The notes under the pieces are model-generated. The model saw only the letters and a list, made by a program, of their open reading frames with translations. It ran no database searches and was not told the origin of the DNA. DNA of 60,000 nucleotides, taken from positions 831,766-891,765 of the forward strand of contig NMRA01000034.1 of the NCBI GenBank assembly GCA_002633005.1, in the 5' to 3' direction. A program made the position numbers and the translations under genes. Numbering within the stretch: the stretch's first letter is position 1; each line of letters starts with the position of its first letter. Shown piece by piece: positions 21,101 through 29,569 of the stretch. This DNA is from Phoronis australis (taxonomy: Eukaryota; Phoronida; Phoronidae).

Positions 21101-23978
21101 TTTTATTTTCGTTCTGAAGTCTGACAAAAGGACATTTTACTTTTCTGCCTTTTAATTATTAATCAATGAAGTATGTATTGGTGTGTGCAGGACGCTGTAT
21201 GTATGTGATTTAGCGCGTGCACATCGTTGGCGCCAATATTTAATGCCTCCGGTTCGATTTGCAGGACTGCTTGAGGGGAACTGCCAAGTGCTTCACGTTT
21301 CACTGTAATATCAACGCACTCACCAACAAGCAAGATGTTGTCATTCGTATCAGGTCTAGGCTGTGGAAGCACACATTTGTGGAGGTATAGTAGCTTGGGG
21401 GTGGGGTAGTCGGGTGGAGAATCATCCGTGGGTTTAAGGTACAGAGACTCTGCACATTGGTTGATAGAGCAAGCAGAAAATTCACAGTGTGTACACCCGA
21501 TCTGCATTTTAAAATCTTACCAGGTCAAACATACTCTATAGTGTTGTGAAAACAACGTGTCTCCAACTTCAAAGCTCATGTGAGCACACAAGAGTTAACA
21601 AAAACAATTCAACTCAGTTTCTCTCATTCACAGACATCTTGTGATTTTGAACATTTTTTTCTTTTTGTGTGTGAATCATTTGAACATCCCATAGCACAAC
21701 AGTGAATGTGACAATGTGGTGATCCCAAAAATTCATAAAAATCCGCTGTGAAATTCCATGCATTGCCTTTAACCTCCGTCCAAAGGCTGAGGTTCAACAA
21801 TAACACAACAGTGAACGACGGGTCAATCTCAACTGGGTGCATTTCTGTGTGATGTTTGCATTTGAACTTAGTATGAGAATAGTTTGTTATTGTTGGGTTA
21901 GATAGTAGCTTTTATTCAATGCAAATATTTAATTAGTGGATTATGTTGTAAAGTAATTGATGAAAATTGGTGTTGTTTTAGGACTATAAAAATGTAGACA
22001 GAGTGGAAATCAAGTCTCATGCTCGTATTATACTGGATCCTTCATTGAGTATTGAACAGACATCTACCAGTAATGACGATGCTTCGGTAAGTCACATGTT
22101 AACTAATTCAACCAATCAGCAGCTGCTGCTGTTGTACAAATGTAAGTGTGTTGCAATATCTTCTTAAACAAGACAAGAGTGGGCATTCTAATAGAATAAA
22201 TTCACCCCTTGGATAGCGTATGTCCTTACTATTCGGTAAAAATTCTCAAGTTGAGAAAAGGTAACATTGTTTTGTTCTAGGTTGGAGCTTGTACCAAATT
22301 TTAGAAATAGACAATACTGGTTATATTAAATTCAAGAATTAAGATCACTAAAAAAGAATAATTCATACAATGTTAAAAATTTTGGGGGCGCCTGAAAATG
22401 GCTATGAAAATGGCTATGTTCAATGAATTTAAGAACTGTAAGACTATTGTCAGAGATTGTCGATAGAAAACCCAGTGTCCTATATTTAAGACATATGATG
22501 AGCGCTGAAATTGCTTGTGTTCCAATCTTATTTTCAGAATGAAGGAACTTCCATTTTGGATTTAATTTTGCTGTCCCAAATGTTAGACAGTGTTTCTAAC
22601 TGGAGAATGTTCACCATACTGTTGTGGTTCAGTAGACCACCTTTAGTTTTCTTAACTTAAGCTATTAAGTTGGGACAAAACCTCTATCTTGTTACATAAC
22701 CTGACTGAGGGTCTATAGTACTGCACATGGAAAACCAGCATGAGGTTGTACAAACCTCAGATGAAGTCTAAGTCCGCTGTGCAGTGTTAGCATCATGGTG
22801 CCATGGAAAGGGGGACAAAAATACTTGCTTCTTATCTGGCAGGGTGGCAGTGGCAGATCTGTTTTCAGTTAGGGGAGATTTAGGATTCGCGCGAATCTGA
22901 GGCATGTAGCGCCGAGCGGGGGAGGTCTGGAGGGGGGGTTTTATAACTGATTTTGTTTTCCTTGCGACGTTTCTTTTTTAATTTGTATGCTTGATTCTGT
23001 CCCAGGGGAGGGGGTTTAAACCCTCTGAACCCCCCATAGATCCGCCTCTGGTGGAATAAAGGGGTTTGGTATTTCAGTTGAATAACAAGCTTCGTTGGCA
23101 AAGTGTGCATTGTGGGCTCAACCGTGAGATTTTTCAAGACATTTAGTCATGACACTGTACACTGAGTATATTGCCTGTATTTAAGACAAGTATATAACAT
23201 GACGACTGGGCTCACATTGTTTAGTCCTTAGTGATTCTGGGACACAATTGAAACTTCGTGCTGGTGCTTGTTATTAATTTAACATTGTGACCACAGTGAT
23301 AAAAGTGTATGCCAGGAGACTTAAAAATTGAAATTAGGGATCATTGGAAATCCGTTCTTTAAAGACATCAGGATATGCTTGTAGTTTCATTTGAAATTGT
23401 CAAAATTACGAATAACTGATGATGAATAGAATGTGACTAGCTTTAACTGCTTTCTCATAGGCCAAAACAGATGCTCAGCCAGACGTAAGTCTACGGCCGC
23501 CACCAGAGGGCATTGCCATTTGGATCATCATTGTTTCAGTCTGTGCTGGTGTTCTCTTACTGGTTATCCTCATTGTAGTATTATGGAAGGTAAGAGACGT
23601 CTACAGTAAGAGTCATGTAAAAATAAATACAGTACAAGACAAAAATATAATCGGACAAAAGTCCATTCCCGGCATTTTCCTGTCATAACAGCTAATCTAT
23701 TAACAGCAAAAATGACATAAGATTTTACTGTACATTCCTCAACGTCATGGCCGTACTGCACGAGAGGAGATTTTTTTGAACGACTCTTATATGCCTGCAT
23801 ATATAAGTATTGCACTCACAAGTAGTGTGTTTAAAGCAGGAAAATGTAACCTTGAAACTTTACTTTCCAGCTCGGTTTCTTCCGTCGACGACGGCTAGAA
23901 GATGAAATGCAAAAACACGAAGTTAAAGTGGTCAAGGACAAGTATAAGTATGAGGAGGTCTCAGCATCTGAATGCTAA
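1..23978 (+). CDS. Integrin alpha subunit gene, laminin-binding (alpha3/6/7, PS1-like) class; 17 exons, 5' end outside window
   Basis: Spliced CDS of 2,229 nt in window (exons listed separately), encoding 742 residues plus TAA; every junction is GT-AG and keeps frame. Seen: calcium loops of two FG-GAP blades (DINRDGYPD near residue 36, DLDDNGYTD near 92), the RPV strand that starts the thigh, cysteine-bearing thigh and calf modules, a dibasic RRRKR cleavage site at residues 563-567, a transmembrane helix about 682-706 and LGFFRRRR at 708-715 followed by a short K/E-rich tail ending in Cys. The calf-2 block VRGESS...EDEIGD and the light-chain block RSRLWKHTF match what I know of alpha6/alpha7 and fly PS1, not alpha5/V or alpha4/9. 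Known role: a type I membrane protein that pairs with a beta subunit to bind laminin. Whether an I domain exists cannot be seen. The gene is convergent with the kinase downstream. The exact orthologue is uncertain. Confidence 0.92.
127..1670 (+). other. Integrin intron a-b, nothing recognised
   Basis: AT-rich intron. Around 1045-1440 several CTGACACAG-like words recur (CAGCTGACACAGAACAG, CTGACACAGAGC, CAACTGACACAG), giving short overlapping ORFs on both strands, but no coding or clear repeat structure is evident. Confidence 0.5.
1671..1759 (+). CDS. Integrin alpha exon b (FG-GAP blade)
   Basis: Acceptor TTTGTTTCAG precedes the exon and donor GTATGA follows. It completes the loop Asp and codes for LAVGAPYEENGVVYIFHG, the textbook FG-GAP core strands. 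Ends in phase 0 with ...FSQ. Confidence 0.93.
2160..3463 (+). repeat. Repeat copy A of the 'ATGCGCCCAC' TIR family (5' end eroded)
   Basis: Fills most of the intron between exons b and c. The motif 'acc-cctggtggccatt' recurs at about 2310, 2690, 2995 and 3380, giving four diverged tandem units of roughly 300-390 bp. The block ends at 3454-3463 with GTGGGCGAAT, a degraded form of the terminal repeat seen in the copy at 40420-42097, followed by the same TTTCAACRCTCC word. The left terminus was not found. ORFs here are repeat-borne. Confidence 0.6.
3624..3913 (+). CDS. Integrin alpha exon c (last propeller blade and start of thigh)
   Basis: Acceptor TTCCAG, donor GTGAGT. Codes for FGSSVSGNADLDDNGYTD, a second calcium loop, then VVGAY and the TRPVFYVTA strand that opens the thigh domain, followed by a Cys-containing stretch (KRCDI, CASVKVCF). 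Ends in phase 2. Open reading runs back to 3570 only because the intron is open there. Confidence 0.93.
4119..5715. mobile_element. TIR element of the 'GTTGCATGAAAC' family, filling integrin intron c-d
   Basis: Left end AGTTGCATGAAACGGTCC (from 4119) is inverted at the right end GGACTGTTTCATGCAACCGG (5696-5715). The ~1.6 kb between them makes up most of the intron and encloses the 19-bp minisatellite. A 374-bp relative with the same ends lies at 43938-44311, and the 3' ends (GGAAC.TAGT.GAG...ATTTGGGACTG) are alike. No transposase ORF: non-autonomous. Confidence 0.6.
5162..5300 (+). repeat. 19-bp minisatellite, seven copies
   Basis: Unit TCAGGTATACCTCCCAACC repeats at 5162, 5181, 5200, 5219, 5238, 5257 and 5276 with a broken eighth start at 5295. 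Units at 5238 and 5257 carry substitutions, the rest are nearly identical. Because 19 is not a multiple of 3 all three frames stay open, which explains the Pro-rich ORFs on this strand; they are not genes. Confidence 0.95.
5779..5968 (+). CDS. Integrin alpha exon d (thigh)
   Basis: Acceptor CATCCTCAG, donor GTAGGC. The first base completes a Lys codon. Codes for 64 residues of the thigh domain including RVKYRLTEVKETLL and a Cys near the end (REACNP). Ends in phase 0. Confidence 0.9.
6113..6330 (+). repeat. Interspersed repeat fragment ('GAAATTCTATTTTGT...ATAAAACAGCATTTGG' family)
   Basis: CTTCTCCTATTT...GTGAAATTCTATTTTG followed by GTCATAAAACAGCATTTGG. The same order of words occurs at about 9045-9200 and 14050-14260 on this strand and, inverted, at about 29570-29790. 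Intron d-e holds nothing else that I recognise (5969-8294). Confidence 0.55.
8295..8447 (+). CDS. Integrin alpha exon e (thigh)
   Basis: Acceptor TTTTTTAG, donor GTAATA, 51 codons in phase 0. Contains IRMKLTYEL and the proline-rich PSQLTPGAPIPNINAFPL, which correspond to the thigh linker region that in vertebrate alpha6/7 reads as a Pro-rich LP..LP block before the FLKEGCG segment. Confidence 0.9.
8529..9250 (+). repeat. Composite interspersed repeat with internal 130-bp palindromic-ended unit
   Basis: 8529-8850 is clearly related to 22268-22610 in another integrin intron (AGCTT.TACCAAATTTTA.AAATAG.CAATA). It is followed at 8852-8980 by a unit with inverted ends (CCCAGTTGCATAAAACTT and AAGTTTTATGCAACCCAG) and then by the ATAAAACAGCATTTGG repeat. 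The last two parts occur in the same order, inverted, at 29570-29938, so they are pieces of one element. The ORF at 8857-9093 is a by-product. Confidence 0.6.
9524..9606 (+). CDS. Integrin alpha exon f (thigh to calf-1)
   Basis: Acceptor TTGGCAG, donor GTATGT. Codes for ISFKKDCGSDKVCTADL, the conserved CG.D..C..DL signature shared by integrin alpha chains at the end of the thigh. Ends in phase 2. Confidence 0.93.
9690..10230 (+). repeat. Interspersed repeat, copy 1 of a family also at 42430-42860
   Basis: Shares ordered words with 42430-42860: GGGTCA..TGA.CATG, TTTAGCAAAA...AAAGAAAC, AATAACA, GTTTCGT.TGAAT...ATCAG and TTTTTCTA. Both copies lie in introns. No terminal repeats were identified and no coding potential is apparent. 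Confidence 0.5.
10660..10846. repeat. 187-bp foldback (MITE-like hairpin)
   Basis: Left arm begins AAACTAGTAAAGCTAAAACG and right arm ends with its inverse (CGTCATTTTAGTTTCACTAGTTT). Arms of about 85 bp match through ACGAGCGTYGGTACT, AGCGATG and CTGTCAAG around a ~12 bp loop near 10745-10757, with roughly a tenth of positions mismatched. Confidence 0.8.
10989..11124 (+). CDS. Integrin alpha exon g (calf-1)
   Basis: Acceptor TGTTTCAG, donor GTCAGT. Codes for a calf-1 beta sandwich piece with AYNAMLTIDLPPELNFRK, matching the conserved 'AYEA.L....P..L.Y' strand pair of integrin alpha chains. The donor lies directly at the edge of a trinucleotide-rich repeat. Confidence 0.92.
11125..11965 (+). 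repeat. Degenerate AGT/AGC trinucleotide repeat with 113-bp higher-order units
   Basis: Long stretch of AGTAGT/AGCAGT words starting at the donor of integrin exon g. Within it a 113-bp unit repeats at about 11401 and 11514 (AGACTTAAYGGTATACT...), partly again at 11627, and a ~130-bp unit (AGCTTTAGTTGTATTAGTAA...) repeats at 11628 and 11758. The Leu-rich minus-strand ORF at 11813-12025 is translated repeat. Confidence 0.9.
12368..12534 (+). CDS. Integrin alpha exon h (calf-1)
   Basis: Acceptor GACTTCAG, donor GTAAGT. Codes for CTNETSTRLVCDMGNPFDNNT, in which the C...L.C..GNPF signature of calf-1 is clear. Two possible N-glycosylation sites (NET, NNT). Ends in phase 2. Confidence 0.93.
12615..13613 (+). 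mobile_element. Non-autonomous TIR element of the 'ATGCGCCCAC' family, copy 2
   Basis: Starts ATGCGCCCAC with a CCACATGTATATGTGG palindrome directly inside, and ends GTGGACGCAT (9 of 10 inverted). Between lie about five diverged tandem units marked by CCTCCYAGTGGCCATTTTGT at about 12947, 13132, 13282, 13425 and 13569 (period about 145-185 bp), each with ATATCTAGAGAA and GAAACTTGACAC words. Sits in the intron between exons h and i. No transposase. Confidence 0.75.
14030..14260 (+). repeat. Fragment of the 'ATAAAACARCRTTTG' interspersed repeat
   Basis: AAATTCTATTTTCTCCACA, GTCATAAAACAACGTTTG and TTTGAAAAATGG...ATCATTTTGGCAATTA occur in the same order as in the copies at 6113-6330 and about 9045-9250. 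Confidence 0.5.
14395..14478 (+). CDS. Integrin alpha exon i (end of calf-1)
   Basis: Acceptor TTCTACAG, donor GTATGT. 84 nt in phase 2 to phase 2; codes for SEEPNMDNNNATVKMRVIVRADMLISG, the linker and first strand of the next calf module (compare A.V.LLLSVSG in alpha6). NAT is a possible N-glycosylation site. Confidence 0.9.
14989..15091 (+). CDS. Integrin alpha exon j (calf-2)
   Basis: Acceptor CTTGCAG, donor GTACGT. Codes for EVRGESSIQFEDEIGDAV, the calf-2 start. Its VRGES....EDE.G pattern is the strongest pointer to the alpha3/6/7 class. Ends in phase 0. Confidence 0.93.
15092..17118 (+). other. Integrin introns j-k and k-l, nothing recognised
   Basis: Outside exon k (15841-16020) no coding, tRNA-like or terminal-repeat structure was found. 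At 16310-16395 words AACTTGG, GCCAG and TTTGCCAGGTC recur in both orientations, suggesting a weak local palindrome only. Confidence 0.4.
15841..16020 (+). CDS. Integrin alpha exon k (calf-2)
   Basis: Acceptor TTGTTATAG, donor GTAGGT, 60 codons. Contains ITNGGPG, VEIQWPYQ and KHLLYMT, matching 'I.N.G......V.IQWP......WLLYL' of alpha6/7, and a Cys (GQCEID). Confidence 0.93.
17119..17157 (+). CDS. Integrin alpha exon l, 39-nt small exon (calf-2 loop)
   Basis: Thirteen codons (VARVPDRLEVSPN) between acceptor ATCAACAG and donor GTAAGT, phase 0 at both ends. It lies in the variable loop before the cleavage site, so skipping would keep the frame. It has weaker homology support than its neighbours; the splice signals and phase are the main evidence. 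Confidence 0.7.
17767..18048. repeat. 282-bp foldback element
   Basis: ACAGGAA at the left end is inverted as TTCCTGT at the right. Paired words include TAAAACAGAT/ATCTGTTTTA, AAACAGACTCCC/GGGAGTCTGTTT and AACGTG/CACGTT. At the core, GGACAGGAAACCTGG and CCAGGTTTCTTGTC flank an A3T11-rich loop at 17893-17910. Arms are about 130 bp. Not coding. Confidence 0.8.
20060..20450 (+). repeat. Poly-A run and (ATACA)n-rich low-complexity tract
   Basis: An A14 run near 20068 is followed by a tract dominated by ACAATATAATACAATACAAT words to about 20450. It may be the decayed tail of a retroposon, but no body was recognised upstream. The rest of the 17158-20872 intron outside the foldback shows nothing recognisable. 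Confidence 0.6.
20873..21001 (+). CDS. Integrin alpha exon m (heavy/light chain cleavage site)
   Basis: Acceptor TTGTTTTAG, donor GTGGGT, 43 codons in phase 0. Contains RRRKR at 20921-20935 followed by EVV, a furin-type site at the place where alpha3/6/7 chains are cut into disulphide-linked heavy and light chains. Confidence 0.93.
21265..21384 (+). CDS. Integrin alpha exon n (light chain)
   Basis: Acceptor GATTTGCAG, donor GTATAG, 40 codons. Codes for DCLRGTAKCFTFHCNINAL and IRIRSRLWKHTFVE: the C....C..I.C pattern and RSRLW block of the extracellular light chain. Confidence 0.94.
21982..22086 (+). CDS. Integrin alpha exon o (light chain, membrane-proximal)
   Basis: Acceptor TTGTTTTAG, donor GTAAGT, 35 codons. 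Codes for DYKNVDRVEIKSHARIILD then a Ser/Thr/Asp-rich stretch, matching 'EEYSKLNYLDI..RA.I.V' of alpha6. Confidence 0.92.
22268..22610 (+). repeat. Interspersed repeat, relative of 8529-8850
   Basis: AGCTTGTACCAAATTTTAGAAATAG...AATTCAAG...AATAATTCAT at the left and a TTTTGCTGTCCCAAATGTTAG...AACTGGAG right end align in order with 8529-8850. The palindromic TTGCATAAAACTT unit that follows there is missing here. Lies in the intron between exons o and p. Confidence 0.6.
22855..23060 (-). repeat. Fragment of a 'GGCGGATCTA' type repeat
   Basis: On the minus strand the block begins AGGCGGATCTATGGGGGGTT and continues with a C-rich, T-rich run. A similar start, GTGGCGGATCTAGG...GGGGGGCCC, occurs on the plus strand at 57430-57470. 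This looks like one end of a dispersed element; its class was not determined. Confidence 0.4.
23461..23589 (+). CDS. Integrin alpha exon p (transmembrane helix)
   Basis: Acceptor TTTCTCATAG, donor GTAAGA, 43 codons. After the Pro-rich LRPPPEG comes a 25-residue hydrophobic run that begins IAIWIII and ends ILIVVLWK. WK before the next exon's GFF motif is typical of integrin alpha chains. Confidence 0.94.
23871..23978 (+). CDS. Integrin alpha terminal exon q (GFFRR cytoplasmic tail)
   Basis: Acceptor TACTTTCCAG. Codes for LGFFRRRR and a 27-residue K/E-rich tail ending in SASEC, then TAA at 23976-23978. GFFRR is the membrane-proximal clasp that contacts the beta tail. The rest of the tail does not match any vertebrate tail I know. 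Confidence 0.94.
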   Translation, partial: LGFFRRRRLEDEMQKHEVKVVKDKYKYEEVSASEC

Positions 23979-26900
23979 CATCTGGCAGACTTATATGTGA
24001 CTGTATGATCTCTACTGAAGGAGAAGGGTCCACCCACAACTCACCAACTATTTGATGCCATACACTAGTGCTGAATGTGACAGCGTTTTAGGGTGTTGTC
24101 GTCATCGTTGTTGTTGTTGAGAAACTTAAAAAGTTTCATTTTTATCAAGTTTTTTAACATTCAAGTCTAGTTCCTTTAGTGGAGCGCCATCTGTGGCTGT
24201 CGGTCACTGAGCACACAGTCTGTTTGAATGTGTAATGATTGCTATTGAGGCTACATTTTTTGCAGTAGTGGGTTAGCTTTACTAAATAACAATTAGTTAT
24301 CTATAATTAAGGCACTTGAATGTATTAAAACTTGATATTAAAGTAAATGTTAACGTTTTAATCCAAACCAATTAGCATAGTTGGCTCTGTTCAGCATTTG
24401 ACGTTTTTTGTTACCTGTTCATCTAGTTGGCGCCAGGTAAGAAAGAGCATTTCAGCTGGTACATTCTTTTTGAAAATATGGACCACCATGTTATAGTATC
24501 AAAAATCATGAACAGAACCAATGATGTCATTTTTTGGTCTTATGTTGCTGCATTTTGTCATGTCACACGACATATTTACAATTAGAACCACAGTTGTTGG
24601 AGTGATTGGTGGGAATTGGCTGCTCAATTTTTTGTTCAGTATATTTTTTGTCGTTTGCCCTGTCTAACTTGATGGCCTCAAACTCATTTGCAGAGGCCTC
24701 ACCAGGTGGTGCTGTGTTCTTAAGCATTGTTGTTGAGTATTGTCTTGCATTTTTACTATCATGAGTGCATCCGATTCTAACTTGATCAGTCTCCCTACAT
24801 CGGCAGGTGATTGAGATGCACTCCTGCCCTCAGGCTCTTGGTGCCTCACTTTTGGGGACGCATTCGCCTCTGGAAGATGTTTGAAAATCATGCAAAATTC
24901 CCCTCATGAGGCCCGAAATTCCCCTCTTATGTTTAAAATAGTCTTCCCAGGGTTAGAATCACTTTTTACTCACACACATTTTCAGCTTCAGGAGGTTATG
25001 TTACTGCCATAATCTTAACTTCATAAGCATGCCTTTCCAGTGTTCAATACTGCTTGATGTTGGAGAACAGAATCTGGATTAGTTTGTATTAAGTACAGGG
25101 GTGACTAGATGGCATTGAGCTTGGAGTCATTTGTGATGGTCCCAAATTCACAACCTGACTCCCCTACTATTTGGGCTAGTCCAAACCTGATGGGTTGTCT
25201 GCTCTAAACAATGTGTAAGGTTGTTTTGTTGCTTTGATATGTTTTTCTTCAGGCTCCATTGTCTTACGACATTCAACATTCACAAACACGCCCGACAGCT
25301 GTGCTTTGTGAAAGTGCAGTGCCATTTTGTGGTGCTTGAAATTTTAGAAGTTAACACTTTCATGCAGAGTGAAAGGCAAAATTAATAGAAAATGTTTTTG
25401 CCTCAATAAACTTCGGCCTTAATTGGTCGAAGAAAAAATGCAGCCCTCTAATAGTTGTTTAGATTAATGAATTTCTTATCTTGTTTATTTCATTCATGTT
25501 GCTACATAGTTGTAGTTCCCAATGTATTTGCAAGGATGGTGATCTAAAAACTGAGTGTTCATCAGGACTTTCAGATATTTTAAGAAGCTCAAGTTTTAGC
25601 ACTGCTCCCCAGTATGTTTTAGGTACAAATCTTGTGATTTTTGTTACTATTAATTCTAATTTACAGTAAAAAAAACACCATTTCGTTCTAGTTTAGTGTT
25701 CACGGGATGTATATTTCAGTAAATGCTAGGTGTTTTGTTGTATATTATTTGGGCATTGTCGAATCTGCTGTGAATTTTGTTTGATGTTGTGGCGTCTTGT
25801 GGGTTTGTTGAGTCACTTCATTGTACTTGATAGACTTTGTTTGTATAAATCATGGACAAAGTGAGATTTATGACCAAGATGCATTTTGAAAACTATATCG
25901 TTATTTACAAACTTCTCAATGTGGAAATGTATTGGCGTATTAGTGTTTTGTATCTGTTTGCTTTTACATAACAAACATTCTCACAGTTTTTCATCTAGTA
26001 ATTCTAAATGTGATTAGATGGTGTAGATATGAAAAATTGCTGCTAGCTGGTGGTCATTGTAGTGTGTAGCGCTGTTAGTATTAACCGTTCAGAGTTTTGT
26101 CAGTTTTGAAGGACATGAGATGAGGCTACAAAAGATTTGATCTTCACTAGGTGGCACTGCTGTGAGGGTCCACACCAAACTAGATCTCGCAACATCCCAG
26201 CCATTCTTGACAACACAATGAAATGTGTAGTGACCAGGTGGAAACCAAGAGCTTTGACCAGAAATATACCTTGAATGCGATACCATCTCCATATTAGTTA
26301 CTAGGCTGACTGACTTAGCTGGTTATCTTTGATTCAAGTTTTTCTGCTTTGGTTTGGGCGCTAAAGAAAAAATTGGTTCTCTTTATATTCTGAATGAGCT
26401 TCCGTGGTGTAGTGCTTGAGATATATGCCTGTCACTCTGGTAATGCAAGTTTGATTCTTGGGTTTTGAAGACATACATTCTGGCTTAAGTTACATTAGGA
26501 TTGTACATTCCCATTTCTCATGCCTCAGATATGAGTGCCCTGTCCCTACTTGAGGAAGCCTTCAGCCTGTTGAAGAGTGTAAACTCAAAGACAACATAGC
26601 TAGCAATACCTAAGAATACAAGAAGTCCATGCAAGTAACTACGAACCTGAATTGCAATTCAAGCATTGAAATGAGCTGGACTGTCGTTTGAGTGGTGCCA
26701 TCTAGTGAACGTAATCTGCTTCTTGTTATGTAAATGAAACTTGTTTGAAGTTGCTCTGTGAAATGCAGTTATAGTTATAGAATATCAGTTGTGCATTAAA
26801 ATTTGTAATTGTCATTCAATTACGGCCACAGAGTTATGTAATTTTACTTAATTTTGTTAATTCATTGTTTAGTTCATGTATATAATGAAGCACTTCGTGA

Positions 26901-28801
26901 GTGGTTAAATTATTTACGACCGTGTTTTTGTGCTGTATAGATATTTGTAAGTTGTACGCTTTCACTGGCAAGTGGCTGTGCTAGCAAAGGACAGGAATTT
27001 TAAGTTGTTGGTTTCACAGTGAAGATCAAAACTCATATGGGTACACCACTGACTTGTCTCATTGATATGATGAACCGCATGCATACGTCATTTATTGGTT
27101 AAATTCACAAAGCCTTAACTGAAGTGGTCCAGGTTGACTTTCGAGTTGATTGAGTGTTTGGATGTGGTGGTGTTTTTGTGTAACTCACTGTTCTATTTGT
27201 CGCATTAAACATTGACATGGCATGTTCTGAAGAAATGTAACTTCAGAGATATGTCAGTGTTTTGATTACTTCTGGTTATTGGTTATATTTGATATTTAAA
27301 CTGAATCACCCCACATTTTTTTTTTATGGAGATGGGCATGTGACATCATCCTATGCCTTACTTTTGATTAGCTGTGGTTGACCTCTGGAGGTCAAGTTTG
27401 ATACAAAGTGAATATACTAAACAAACTGGAGAAGCTCTGCATGGTTATATCATGTGGTGCACTCACAACATGGTGCACAGTCCTATAATACGACGAATCT
27501 GTATTTAGCAGCTGTATTTCTTCTTAGTCAATTCTTATAACTTAATTGCTTTTCCGTTTTTCAAGTACTGCTGTTCCACAAAACGAAGTTGTGTTCATTT
27601 CTAGAAACTTGCTGTTTGGATTTTGATGTGCTGGTATGTCTTCAAAGTTCAGTGTTATGTTATGTGCTACCACCGGTGTTCAGCGTCTGCACAGGAAGTA
27701 GTGTCTGTTCAAGAAATCTCAGATTGATGTAGCATGTTCTACGTGCTACTGGTCACACTTATGACGGCATCATTGGAAATCTGGAGAAGGATAGATTAGT
27801 GTTGAAATGTTCCCCTTTTCAGTGATGAGGGATTTTGCACTTTTTTGAAATTATTTGTATGAATGGAGCATTTTCTTCTTCCAAGACTGTTTGTAATGTA
27901 GACTGAGATTACATTCATCAATTACAGCTTCTATGATTTAATGTTGCGTGATCAGTCCAATTTGTCTCATTTTAAGTATGTATAAAGGTGATAGCATTTT
28001 CTTGATCAAATCAAACAACAGAACAGGTATTTCTGTATATTTTCAGTCCAAGAGTTTTCGTTAATAAGCAAGTGTTCTCCACAAACTCCAGAGACATAAA
28101 AATGCCATTTTATTTATGGTCGTTTTTGCGTTGTTTTCCTAAAATCTTCTAAATGAGAAGCCTGTGTTTTGATGTCATTTTTGGTAGCATTATTTGCCTG
28201 TCATAGTTAACTGCTTTTAAACTCAGTTCATTTTATTATTAGTATACCCTACTCTGATTGGCTGGATATCCCTTGCATAGTGCAAATTGTGACCCGAGTG
28301 GTATTCGTTTTTTGGCCATTCTGAATACTATGTATTCAATACTAAGGTGTTAAATTGAATACATGTCAATGTCTGCCATATTGTTAAGGATCAGTCAAGT
28401 TTCACTTCCATAACATTTTAGAAATTGGCCGTCTGCTTTACACAAATTTTTAACGGACAAATGAATGCACCCAGTCTAAATATAGACTAGAGAGCTTCTC
28501 ATGAAGGGGCGCATACCTATCAGGGCTTGGGAAGACAGCAACTGCATAACAATAAAATACATGATCTTAAATTAGTGGCAATTCAGTAAATCCAGATACA
28601 TTGATCACTTTTTCCTTTTAGTAAATGTTCGACACAGCGATAAGTGGTAGGAGATGAGTCTTAACAGTAGAATTCAGTATTTTCTCACCACCTAGTATGT
28701 GAATGTAATTTTTGTAATTATTCCCAGTCATGTTTGCTTTCACTTGCTGCCTTTGATTAAAAATGATGCTTGTGTTGTTTTTGCACAGTCAAATTAATAA
28801 A
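23979..28801 (+). other. Probable long 3' UTR and flank of the integrin gene
   Basis: About 4.8 kb with no convincing coding region and few of the intron repeats, T-rich on the + strand. Candidate AATAAA signals on this strand lie at 25405-25410, 28551-28556 and 28796-28801. Which of them is used, and so the real 3' end, cannot be decided without transcript data. Confidence 0.35.
26398..26470 (+). repeat. tRNA-like sequence (degenerate, SINE head or tRNA pseudogene)
   Basis: GCTTCCGTGGTGTAGTGC resembles the 5' half and A box of a tRNA, and AAGTTTGATTCTTGG about 40 bp on resembles a B box (GGTTCGANTCC) with two changes. The acceptor and T stems do not pair properly, so a working tRNA is unlikely. 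Confidence 0.4.
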
Positions 28802-29569
28802 ATATTATTTGTTACAGTTTAGTCTTGTGGTGATACCTCCACTTGGTACGAATGGGTACTGGGCTTATCTGCAACGATGTCCAAAAAATCCTCTATTACA
28901 AACAGGAGTTGGATTACGATTACAGGGCCGTACCTCCCAATTCTAGAAATAATCCCTAACTCCAGTCCCAGACCACCAAACAGGGTTCACACACAGACTG
29001 AAATGCCCAAACTCATCTTAGACAAGGAATCTGGTCCCCAGCCCTGGAGTTGGGTCACTGGGCACATGTAGTCTTTGGGTGCATGTGTAGACTTTAGGGG
29101 CATACAAATCTTAAAATTTGTACAGTGGATTTGTTGCCAGTTGGTTTGGGATCGTAGCAGGGATTTCGAGGTATGGCCATGGAGTTGTTTCTATTCCTTG
29201 AGAAAGCACCATGAGAGGAGCTTGTGCGATACCATCAATTCGTAAAGATGGCTTTGATGAGCACGGAACACAGGACAATTCATGTAGTTATTGCACAACT
29301 TCATATTAACTTGGAGGGGAATCCAACAAAAAGCTTTAGAACTGGCGCAAGTCTCAATTGTTATGGACATGGATATAAGAATAATAATTATTGCATTTTC
29401 TTGGAAACACCTGCATTTAAACTTGGTTGTTATTGTGTATGGGTGATAGACGGCCAATTACAAGGAGACATTCAAAACTGAAATATTGTGTATATTTACA
29501 GTTACAGACAAGCTATACTGTGATTGGTCACATCAACAATTATATATTCTTAAAAAACATTTTACACAT

